Below the pieces are notes generated by a model. It was not told the origin of the DNA, searched no databases, and saw only the letters and a list, made by a program, of their open reading frames with translations. From Niastella vici (lineage in GTDB: Bacteria; Bacteroidota; Bacteroidia; Chitinophagales; Chitinophagaceae): a stretch of DNA of 64,000 nt. The stretch lies in NCBI RefSeq assembly GCF_002077945.1, contig NZ_LVYD01000102.1, forward strand, positions 248,001-312,000, read 5' to 3'. The position numbers and the translations under genes were made by a program. Shown here one piece after another: positions 33,815 through 44,200 of the stretch. Position 1 is the stretch's first letter. Every line of letters starts with the position of its first letter.

Positions 33815-36769
33815 ATGCAAAACCTGAAACGATTGCAGTTATTATGCTGCCTGCTCGCTCCCCTATGGGTGTTTTCACAAATAAGCGTGTCGGGTACTGT
33901 GGTTGACAGTAAGAGCAACCCGGTGCCATTCGCTTCTGTAAAGGAGAAAAACTCCAATACGGGAACCAGTACAGATGCCAATGGAAAATTCAGCCTTATG
34001 CTGCCTGCTAAAGGCGGTGTTCTGGAAATTACTTACATAGGGTTTAAATCCCAATTAATCCCTGTAACCAGTAACCTAAACGACCTGGTTGTAAAAATGC
34101 AGGAAGACGTGGGCCACCTCGAAGAAGTGGTAGTAACCGGTTTGGCAACTTCTACCAAAAGGGCCAACGCAGCCCATGCGGTAGGCACCATTTCGGCCAA
34201 GCAATTGGTTGGCACCACACCCCAGGCTACGGTAGATGCTGCCTTGTACGGCAAGTTTCCCGGCGCCATTGTTTCGTCAAACTCCGGTGCACCCGGCGGT
34301 GGCATTTCCGTAAAACTGCGGGGAATAACGTCCCTGGTTGGGAATTCGCAACCGCTGTTTATAGTAGATGGCGTTTATTACGACAACTCATCCATTCAGG
34401 GCGGACTGAATTTTATTTCCAAAGCGGCCGGTCAGGGAAATACGAATTTTCAGGATAATCCCTCGAACCGGGTAGCCGACCTTGACCCTGAAGATATAGA
34501 GCGCATTGAAATACTGAAAGGTGCCTCCACTGCCGCTATTTATGGCGCCAGAGCGGCTGCCGGCGTGGTGATCATCACTACCAAAAAAGGAAAGTCGGGA
34601 AAGCCGAAAATTGAAGTAGGCCAATCCATTGGCTGGCAAATGCAATTGCGTAAGCTGGGCCAACGTACATGGGACACCACAAAAGTACGGGCTGCTTACG
34701 GTGCTAACGGCATTACCGTATACAACGCCAATGGCGGAAAGACCTACAATTACGAGGATGAACTATATGGCAATAAGGGTTTAATGACCAATACGCGGCT
34801 AAGTATAAGCGGCGGAAACGACAAAACCACCTATTTTGCCGGTGTTACTTACCTCGATAATGAAGGCATTGTAAAACATACCGGCTATCGCAAAACCTCT
34901 TTCCGGCTCAATCTCGATCAAAACCTTACCAAATTCCTTGATGTTTCCCTAAACGCCAATTACGTTGAATCAAGCGCCAACCGGGGCTTTTTCAATAATG
35001 ACAATACCAGTACCACACTGGGCGTATCATTCGTTTCTACGCCATCCTGGGTTAACCTGTACCCCGATGCAAACGGGAACTATCCCAACAACCCGTTGGC
35101 GCCATCCAATTTCATTCAAACCCGCGACCTCATCACAAACAATGAATCGGTAAACCGCATCTTACTGGGCGGAAGGGCCACGTGGAAAGTATATAAATCA
35201 AGAATGCACGATGTTAAAGTCATCGTTCTGGGTGGTATCGATTATTACACGCTCAAAACAACAGCTATCTTTCCGGCAAAGCTTCAATTCCAGAAAGATG
35301 GCAATGGCACCAATGGCGCCCTGATATATGGAACCACCCTTAACCATAATGAAAATTATTCTGCTTTGGGCGTGTATGAATTCAGACCTGGTAACAACCT
35401 CACGTTTACCACACAGGCTGGTCTCAATGCCTTTAATGTAGACCTTAACACGGTCGTAAATACGGCTACACAACTGATAGGAACACAAACCAATATTGAC
35501 CAGGCCGGCGCCATACAGGTTGAACAGAACAAGAATATCTCAAAAGACCGCGGCTTTTTTGTTCAGGAAGAATTCAACTATAATGACATTGCCATTGCTA
35601 CCCTGGGGGTAAGAGGCGATAAATCGAGCCGTAACGGCGATGCGGATAAACTTTATTATTATCCCAAGGCCTCGCTGGCGTTTAATATTCTACCACTCAC
35701 TTCCTGGAAGGTTATGAGCCTGCTGAAATTGCGCGCCGCTTATGGCGAATCGGGCAATTTTGCGCCTTTTGGCGCCATCTATACCTCGCTGGTGCCCATC
35801 AATTTTAATGGAACAACCGGATCGCTAGTTGATGTTACGCGCGGTGCAGCCGACCTGAAGCCGGAGCGGCAAAAAGAACTGGAACTGGGTTTTGATGCCG
35901 GTGTGTTGAATAACCGTGTTGGCCTTGAATTTACCTGGTATAAAAAAGATGTGGATGACCTGATCTTAAAAGTGCAAACTACCAGTTCATCGGGTTTTAC
36001 CACTGCCTGGAAAAATGTGGCTGCCATTCAAAATAAAGGGGTTGAAATTGGCCTGAACGCCGTTCCGGTCATCACTAAAGAATGGCGTTGGAATGTGCAG
36101 GCGAACTGGTGGAAGAACAAAGCAGAAGTTACCCGGCTCGATGTACCGGCCTTTAATGTAGGCGCCTTTGGTTCTACCCTTGGTACCTACCGGATAGAAA
36201 AAGGTAAAAGTCCAACCCAGATAGTGGGCATTGGCGATGCAAGCACTGATAAAGTTGACCCCACCACCAAACTGGCTGTATTTGGTAATGGCGAACCCGA
36301 TTTCAATTTTTCTTTTTCAAACAATGTTACCTGGAAGAATTTTGAATTATCGGTATTGATGCATTGGAAGAAAGGTGGCGACAATGTTAACCTTTCTACT
36401 TTGCTCAGTGATATTTTTGGCACTTCACCCGATTATGATAAAAAAACGTTAGACCCAACCGGTCAAAAAACAGATGGCGACTACCGGCTTTCTATTCTGG
36501 GGGTTACTGCAAGGCCATGGATACAGGATGCTACTTATTTCAGGGTGCGGGAAATAGGGTTAGCCTATACATTGCCCACGGAGTGGTTCAAAGATGTTGC
36601 AAAGGTAAAACTTGGTTTTTCGGGCCGGAACCTGATCAATGCATTTAAATACAAAAGTTACGATCCGGAAGTATCCAACTTTGGGATAGACGCTATTTCG
36701 AGCAATGTTGAAGTAACGCCCTTCCCTTCGGCCAAGAGTTATCATTTTAATGTAACAGTTACCTTTTAA
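33815..36769 (+). CDS. SusC/RagA-family TonB-linked outer membrane protein
   Basis: About 984-aa TonB-dependent transporter of the SusC class. The start at 33815 gives a good signal peptide (MQNLKRLQLLCCLLAPLWVFSQ). Then: CarboxypepD_reg-like domain (ISVSGTVVDSKSNPVPFASV) at 22-105; a TonB-box-like segment EEVVVTGLATSTKRAN; plug with DAALYGKFPGAIVSSNSGAP, VKLRGITSLVGNSQPLFIVD, DIERIEILKGASTAAIYGAR and GVVIITTKKGKSG; and a beta-barrel ending in YHFNVTVTF. It pairs with the SusD-like gene 27 bp downstream; together they should form a lidded importer for glycans, peptides or, as in XusAB-like systems, ferric siderophores. No glycosidase or protease accompanies the pair, and it follows the siderophore locus. 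Confidence 0.94.
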   Translation: MQNLKRLQLLCCLLAPLWVFSQISVSGTVVDSKSNPVPFASVKEKNSNTGTSTDANGKFSLMLPAKGGVLEITYIGFKSQLIPVTSNLNDLVVKMQEDVGHLEEVVVTGLATSTKRANAAHAVGTISAKQLVGTTPQATVDAALYGKFPGAIVSSNSGAPGGGISVKLRGITSLVGNSQPLFIVDGVYYDNSSIQGGLNFISKAAGQGNTNFQDNPSNRVADLDPEDIERIEILKGASTAAIYGARAAAGVVIITTKKGKSGKPKIEVGQSIGWQMQLRKLGQRTWDTTKVRAAYGANGITVYNANGGKTYNYEDELYGNKGLMTNTRLSISGGNDKTTYFAGVTYLDNEGIVKHTGYRKTSFRLNLDQNLTKFLDVSLNANYVESSANRGFFNNDNTSTTLGVSFVSTPSWVNLYPDANGNYPNNPLAPSNFIQTRDLITNNESVNRILLGGRATWKVYKSRMHDVKVIVLGGIDYYTLKTTAIFPAKLQFQKDGNGTNGALIYGTTLNHNENYSALGVYEFRPGNNLTFTTQAGLNAFNVDLNTVVNTATQLIGTQTNIDQAGAIQVEQNKNISKDRGFFVQEEFNYNDIAIATLGVRGDKSSRNGDADKLYYYPKASLAFNILPLTSWKVMSLLKLRAAYGESGNFAPFGAIYTSLVPINFNGTTGSLVDVTRGAADLKPERQKELELGFDAGVLNNRVGLEFTWYKKDVDDLILKVQTTSSSGFTTAWKNVAAIQNKGVEIGLNAVPVITKEWRWNVQANWWKNKAEVTRLDVPAFNVGAFGSTLGTYRIEKGKSPTQIVGIGDASTDKVDPTTKLAVFGNGEPDFNFSFSNNVTWKNFELSVLMHWKKGGDNVNLSTLLSDIFGTSPDYDKKTLDPTGQKTDGDYRLSILGVTARPWIQDATYFRVREIGLAYTLPTEWFKDVAKVKLGFSGRNLINAFKYKSYDPEVSNFGIDAISSNVEVTPFPSAKSYHFNVTVTF

Positions 36770-36796
36770 TCAGTCAACGCTTAAAAAATTTCATTT

Positions 36797-38122
36797 ATGA
36801 ACAATCAAAATAAACAATACCGGTTTGTTACCCTGGCGGTTTTGTTCATCATAGCCCTGGGCTGGTCGTCGTGCAAGGTAGATCCCATACTTGACCCTAA
36901 TAATCCCAGCACAAGCGGCATTACGCAAAATGCGTCTTTAGGCGAGTTACAAAATCTGGTGGTTGGAACCGAAGCCGGTATGCGGAATAATTTGAACACC
37001 TACTTCGATGCGGTCAGCGTGATTGGGCGGGAAATTTACCGGTTCTCTACTTCCGATCCCCGCTTCACCAGTGACCTGTTAGGCAAAGGAAGTGCGGTAC
37101 TCGACAATAATACATTTTATACCACCAATCCGTTCGGCGGCCGGTATCGCGATGTAAAAAATACAAACATTCTTATTGCAGCACTACAAAACACAAAGGC
37201 ATCCCTCAGCGATCCGCAGCGAAAAGCGGCAATTGCCTATGCAAAGACGGTACAGGCTTACGAGTTGCTGATGGTCTTTAATCAACAATATGAAAATGGG
37301 ATCAGGGTCGATGTATCTGATCCCGATAAATTAGGCCCTTTCCTTTCAAAAGATGAATCATTGAACGCCATTCAGAATTTATTGAATGATGCCAATCTTG
37401 ATCTGAAGGGCAGTACGGTTGATCTTCCATTTACCACTACCCTGTACAACAGCAAAAAAGCCAGTGATTTTTCAAAATTCAACCGGGCGCTGGCAGCACG
37501 GGTAGCGGTGTATCGTAAAGACTGGGCCCTGGCCAATACTGCGCTTTCAGAATCGTTTTTCGATTTGAATGGCAGTCTTACCGATGGCTCTTATTATTTG
37601 TATTCAACCGGCGGTGGCGATCTTTTGAATCCATTGTTCTTTCCGCTCAATTCACCAGCTGCCGAAGACCGCGTGGTGCAACCTTCGTTTATCACTGATG
37701 CAGAAGCCGGTGATACCCGGTTAAGCAAGGCGCCGAAAAGAACAACCACGGCAGCGCAGGATGGCCTTTCCAGCGATTATGATTTCTGGGTATACAAAAG
37801 CAATGTGGCTTCTATTCCCATTATCCGGAATGAAGAATTGATACTGTTGTATGCAGAAGCGCAGGCCCAGGTAAACAATACGTCGAACGCAGTAACTGCA
37901 ATTAATAAAATTCGCAATGCAGCTTCATTAAGCAATTATAGCGGCGCTACCGATCTCAACAGCCTTATTAATGAGATCCTGAAACAACGGCGTTATTCTT
38001 TGTTTGGCGAAGGGCACCGGTGGATTGATATGCGGCGGTACAACCGGTTGAACCAATTGCCCATTGACAGAACGGGCGATGATGTTTGGCAACAGTTTCC
38101 ACGGCCACAAACTGAACTATAG
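36797..38122 (+). CDS. SusD/RagB-family nutrient-binding lipoprotein
   Basis: 441-aa surface lipoprotein with lipobox LGWSSC at residues 21-26 and a SusD-like TPR fold. Family features: TSGITQNASLGELQNLVVGT at the N-terminus, KTVQAYELLMVFNQQY, RNEELILLYAEAQAQVNNTS, AINKIRNAASL, and the hallmark C-terminal EILKQRRYSLFGEGHRWIDM followed by RRYNRLNQLP. It acts as the lid of the SusC barrel and binds substrate at the cell surface. It is somewhat short (usual 450-600), suggesting a small ligand-binding insert. It is the last gene of the two-gene operon, followed by a terminator. Confidence 0.95.
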   Translation: MNNQNKQYRFVTLAVLFIIALGWSSCKVDPILDPNNPSTSGITQNASLGELQNLVVGTEAGMRNNLNTYFDAVSVIGREIYRFSTSDPRFTSDLLGKGSAVLDNNTFYTTNPFGGRYRDVKNTNILIAALQNTKASLSDPQRKAAIAYAKTVQAYELLMVFNQQYENGIRVDVSDPDKLGPFLSKDESLNAIQNLLNDANLDLKGSTVDLPFTTTLYNSKKASDFSKFNRALAARVAVYRKDWALANTALSESFFDLNGSLTDGSYYLYSTGGGDLLNPLFFPLNSPAAEDRVVQPSFITDAEAGDTRLSKAPKRTTTAAQDGLSSDYDFWVYKSNVASIPIIRNEELILLYAEAQAQVNNTSNAVTAINKIRNAASLSNYSGATDLNSLINEILKQRRYSLFGEGHRWIDMRRYNRLNQLPIDRTGDDVWQQFPRPQTEL

Positions 38123-38142
38123 GAACGACCACTTACTATCAG

Positions 38143-38166
38143 CCCCGATATTTATCGGGGTTTTTT
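38143..38166 (+). terminator. Rho-independent terminator of the SusC/SusD operon
   Basis: CCCCGATA and TCGGGG form a stem around TTTA (38143-38160), followed by six T (38161-38166), 21 bp after the SusD stop. Confidence 0.88.
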
Positions 38167-38196
38167 GTGTATATGCGAAGTTGTTAACCCGAAACC

Positions 38197-38227
38197 AAAA
38201 AAAGAGTCCCGTTAGAAAACGGGACTC
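38197..38227 (-). terminator. Rho-independent terminator of the giant beta-helix gene
   Basis: GAGTCCCGTT and AACGGGACTC form a perfect 10-bp stem with an AGAA loop (38204-38227). On the minus strand seven T follow (38197-38203). It lies 58 bp beyond the stop of the 2904-aa gene. Confidence 0.88.
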
Positions 38228-38285
38228 GCTATAACGAACGCATCACATGATCATATCCGGGCGTATCACTGTATTTCGAAATATT

Positions 38286-41200
38286 TTAGTGCCGTATCAT
38301 AAACCGGATCGTTTGTTTTTTCCCATCATCCCCTACTCCATACAGCGTATACACACCGCTTGCCAAACCGCCCAGCGACACATCTATATCATTTACCCCA
38401 GCTGCTACTGAAGTAGTGAATTTCCTGAGCATTTTACCACTTGCATCCAGCACAGTCCAGTTGATGGTCATTGTTCTCGGACTGCTGATTGATAGTTTGG
38501 CGCTATTGCCTGTCACCAGCGTGGGCAACAACTTCACGGTGAACTCATAAACGGCCGCTTTCAACATGCCCTGGTTGGCGAGCACGATCGACCCTAACAG
38601 CGTAGTTGATAAGCCAACCGTTCTTGCAATAGCTGTTCCTGTTGGCATTACACCGCCAGTTGGTGAAATAAGCGCCCAGGTAACCCCATTGTAAGCACCC
38701 GCATCCATGGCGGCTGTTGGTATGCAACCTGAGTTTGCATCGGCATCTGCATATTGCAGCGTGAGGTTAACTGGTGAAGCCGGTGTGGTAGTGGTAGTAA
38801 CCGTCCAGGTACGGTTGATGGCCTTGTTGTTATCGAGCACGGGGGCTATCAACCCATTCATAACCCGCACGGTGTACGTCATGCCCTGCCCATTACCAAT
38901 AGTAACCGGGTTATAGCTGCTGGCAGTGCCGCCCACCGGAACGGTGACAGAAGTGTTTACATTAGCGACAATAACAGAACCTGTACTATTGGTTATTATA
39001 TGACTGCCCGCGCTGCCGGTAGTTGAATTGTTGAGGTAAACATTATAAGAACCAGGGGTTATATTTCCATTGGTAAGCGTAAGCGTATTGTTTATGGTCA
39101 TATTACCATTCAGTGTAACGCCGCCTGTGCCATTCATGATCACATTTCCAATCGACATTGCAGCAACGGTTTGATTGGTGGCGCCCTGGAAGGCAATAGT
39201 ACCCGAAGTCGCATTAAGCGTACCGCTGTTTACAAAATTTCCATACAGATTTAAAGTGCCACCCGCATTAATAGTAACCGTAGCGCCACTGCCAATAATG
39301 ATTGAATTAGCATTGGCCGTGCCGCTGATGACGGGGCTAAAACGCGTACCGGCATTGATAGTTACATCAGTCGTTGATACCGGTATGCCACCGCACCAGT
39401 TGGCAGCCGTGTTCCAGTCGCTGCTTACATCACCCACCCAGTTGTTCGATGACTTCACCGATAAGGTAGCTATTGTGGAAACGATAATACCGCATGGGTT
39501 GGTGATCACTACGTCATACTGACCGCCATCAGCCGCTACCGTATTAGCAATTGAATACGTATCGCTCGTAGCACCGGGAATATTCACTCCGTCTTTCCGC
39601 CATTGAAACGTTAAACCAGAACCGGTTGCACCGATGGTGAACGTAACGGCACTACCCATACATACACCCTGACCTACCGGTTGCGCCGTTACCACAATGC
39701 GGTCATTGACTGTAGCAACTACCGGTGTACGGGGACTTTGACAGCTACCTGCAACTGCCACTACATAATAGGTGGTGGTATCGGAAATAACGGGCGTGGT
39801 ATAGGAAGTACCAATACCAACTGCTGAAGTTGAAACGGAATCTGTATACCAATACAGGGTGGCGCCTGCCGAACCGGTTGCCTGCAGGTTCACCATACCC
39901 GTGTTACAACGCATGGCTGGCGTAGTACTGATCACCTGCGGACTGCTGATCACCACTTTTATAGCCGGTGACCAGGCGGTATCGCTCACACACGCAGCAG
40001 CCAGGCGATAATACAGGGTTTGTGTGGCTGCCGGGGTGGTATAAGGTGAAGTAGTGGCATTGGTTATATTGCTGTAGGTAACTGAATCAGGGCTTTGCTG
40101 CCATTGAATACCCGAGTAGCCATTGCCGCCGGTAAGGGTTAATACAGGCGCACCGGTGAAACAATAACTTGTTTGTGAAGCGCTGATAGTACCCATTGCC
40201 AGTGCAATACGCGTACGGGTAACGGTTGACATGGCATCGTTTGAACCCTTTACATCACCAGCCACAATTGTTTTGGCATCAAAAATGTAGGTGCCGGCGT
40301 TGCGCATATCAATTGTATCTGTAGATTTTGACAAAGTAACATCCATGGTAGTACCGGGGGCCAGTGTACCGGTGTTCAGGATGGTACTGATGGTTGCGGT
40401 AGTTGCACCGGTCACATTCACGGTTACGGTTACAGGGTTCGCCGCAAAATCAATAGCTACCGAACTGTTGTTCCGCACTTTGATGGTAGCCACTTCTTTT
40501 CCATAACAACCTTTCCCGGTTGCCGGCGCCACCAGCGAAACGGCCTGCATATCGATACCGTTTGACTGCGTAAACTCATCGGCGCCCACATCGGGTGTCA
40601 GCGGGTCCCTGGCTTCGCCTTCAATATCATCTGTTACCAGGGCTAAAGGAACGGCTTTCTGATTGGCCGGTGAAAAAGCCGAGGTTGTTATATGCAGATC
40701 AACGGTGGCCGCCGAACCGGTAGCATCTACAAACAACGGGTCAGTTGCCTGGCTGGTGGTATCGCCACCAATATTCCAGCCACTGGTATACGTGGCGGCA
40801 AATGAAGTACCAGTACTATTGGTGGCCACAAAATTACCACCGGTTCCGCCATACCCATAAATATTATGCTCGAAAGTAAGATTGGCCAACCCATCAACCC
40901 ATATGGTATTGTGCATACCACCGGTTGTTGTGTTCGACCGGTTATTTATAAAGATATTGTTCCGGATATCATCTGTTCCGGAAGTGGTTTCCTTACGAAT
41001 GGCCGAGGTGTTCTTCGCTGTGGCGCCTACGCCGGTTCCACCAATATAAACGCTGTTGTAGTAGATACGGCTGTTCAGTGCCGACCCTTTCATGATACCA
41101 TCGATGCGTACCGCATTGGTAAGCGGGGTACCATCGGGCCGTATACCCAGGCGCACCATATTGTTGTAAACATCCACCTTGCCCTGGTTCACCTCAATAC

Positions 41201-44200
41201 CACGAATGTTGACATTCGTATTGGTTGTTGTAATATCAAAACTGTGCACCTTGTTCTTTGAGACCGTATTGGTGACGCTGGTTGAATTATTACCCCAGAA
41301 GAAGATACCTTCCATATATACAGTGGCGGTAGCAGCCCCGGAAACCAGGCTGTGCACGGTATTACCTGAAACTGTTACCGGATTGGCAGTAGAGGCGCCC
41401 ATGTAAATACCCAATACAACTGAAGTACCGCTGCCTGCAGTATAGTTGGTTGCCGAATACAGATTACGGATCGTATTGCCGTTCACTGTTGTTACTACAG
41501 CAGTTGCTGATCCAATATTGATACCGGCTGTTTGCGCCCCCGAACTGGCCGAAGTAGAATTATTGGTAAGGTTGGCAATGGTATTGTTGTTGATCGCGAA
41601 CGTACCGGCGCCGGAAGGAATATTGATACCCCTTATAAATATGCTGGTGGTGGTTGCATTGCTGGCAACGATGCTGTTGGCCGTGGTTAAGCTACCGATG
41701 AGGTTGCCTTCTATATTTACGGTTCCCGGTTGGTTATCATATATGCCAGAAAAATTATTACCGGCATTGGAAAGCGTAATACCACCGGCAATATTTTGTT
41801 TCAGGTTGATCACCGAATTGGCGCCGCCGCTATTTGAAATGAAATATGGTATCGTATGCGAACCGCTGCCTGCTGCAATAGTGATCGCATTGCTACCGGT
41901 AGCCGAGCCTACTGTATTACCGGTAACCGTACCGATATTCACATTTCCATTTGAACCGGTAACGGCAATACCATGAAACACATCATTGGCTGTAGTAACG
42001 GTACTGGTAATAGCCATATTGGTAATGGTATTTCCCTGTACCGAGCTGGGGCTTACCGGGAACCCATCTGCCACTTCCAACCTGATACCATCAAAGTAGT
42101 TGGCCTGGCCAGAAAGCGTATAGGGCGTGCCGGTACTTAATGGCGCCGAACCCCCAATATAGTTACCGGTAACCACAAAACCATTCCCTACACTACCGGT
42201 ATTGCGGTTGGGGATGATCCAGATGCCGCGGTTGAATGCCGCCGCAGTATACGTGCGGATATCAGTCTGGAAAAAGCTGTTACCCGTAATAACCCAGCCG
42301 TTAACGCCCTGGTGCAGCATGATGCCGGTTGAATTTCCGTTCACCAGGAAGAAATCATAAATATTACAATTGGAAATGGTGTCGTTGTCATTGAAATTGG
42401 TATTCATGCCGGTGTTATTGGCGCCCACTGCCAATACGCCTATAGAAGGCAGGGATGCGCCTGTGCCGCTTGAGTGAATATTACAATGATCGATCGTATT
42501 GTTATCGTTCCCATTTACGCCATTGCCGCCAAAGTACACCACACCGGCAAATGTTGTTGAGGTAGTAGCGCTTACGGCATTCATACCCTGCAGATCGCAA
42601 TACTTTACCTTATTGCGCGAAGCCTCGTTATCGAAACGGATGGCCGCGCCAATAGCGCTGGTGTTTATAATGTTCAAATTGGTTGTATTCAGGTTACCGG
42701 CCGCTGTTACCGGTATGGCAGAACCGATACCACCGGGTCTTCCGTCAATAGTAACGTACGTACCGCCGCTGAAATCAATAGTAGGCCCTGCAACCGAACT
42801 GGTGATCACCAGTCCGTTCGCATTGGCTGCCGGCCGAATGGTAACCGTATTGGCCGGACTGAAACAGGCGTTTGAGCCAATGGTAATGGGGAATGTTTCA
42901 CCGGCGCTGGTATAATTGCTTTGCAGTTCCACGATCACCGGTCCACTGATACCACCCGATAAAGAAGCCAGAGCTGCTGTCAGAGTGGGGTAAGTACCGG
43001 TTGGCCCCACCGTGATCAATCCACCGGGACCGCTACAACCACTGGTGGTTTTGGTGCCTGTAAGGGCGGTGCTGTATTTAACAGCGCTTATACAGGCATT
43101 ATTATAAGCGTATACATAATAATCGTACCCGGTATTGGCCAGCAAGCCGGTGTTGGCAAAGTTCACGGAAGTACCGGTGGCGATCACTGTTCCGGTGCCC
43201 AGCAAACTGCCTGCCGCATACGTTACGCCATCAACCGGCGCTACAGGCGTTGCACCTGCGGCATACCGCACGATCATATAGCCGTTAGCGGCCGGAACAG
43301 AAGCCGTGAATGAACCGTCGATCTCATTGGCTGAAATCGTGTTCAGCACCAGCGCGGTGGGCGCAGCCGGTGTGGTACAGGTTGCGGCTGCCGCTACAAA
43401 ATTGCCGGCATCGGCGCCAATATCAACCGGGGTTAAACCGCTGCGCACCTCATTGTCGTAATCGTCTGTTATGGTCGCAATGTTCGTACCGTTGCCTTCG
43501 GCCACTGAGGTGCCGCTGGTATTAATATGCAGGTTAACGGCTTGCAGGCCTCCGTTCGCATTGATAAAATTCGGATCACCGGCTATACTGTTCACATCTC
43601 CGCTGATCCAGCCGGCAGTAGCCGTACCGCCATTCATATAATTAGTGATCTCTGCAGTTCCGCTATAGGCAAACCGGCCGCCGGTGCCACTGTACTGGTA
43701 CACATTGTAGTTGACAGTTGCGCCGGTATTGGCGCCGGCAAAGTAAATGCTGTAATGTTTACCGCCACCGGTTGCATTGGAACGGGTGTTGGCAAAAATA
43801 TTATCCCTGATATCGTAAGTGCCGGAGGTAGTTACGCGGGTAAATGCATAAGTATTGGCCGCGTTGGAACCCACGCCATTACCGCCGATATATATACTGT
43901 TATGAAAGAAATTATTAGTTGCAGTCGTATTGGCAACAATACCATTGATGGTCAAGGCCGTTGTAAGGGCAGAACCGTTTGGCCTGATCCCTAGCCGGAT
44001 CATATTATTACTGAAAACGGAAGAACCGCCGTTGACCTGAATGCCGGTAAATATGGCGCTGATATTGGCCGCAGTTGCATCAAAACTATGGATGAAGTTT
44101 TTGGAAACTGAATTCGTAACGGTAGTAGTAGCACTGTAATACAGGCCGGTCACATTCACGGCCGCTGCAGTGGCCGTACCGGTCAATACCAGCGAATCGA

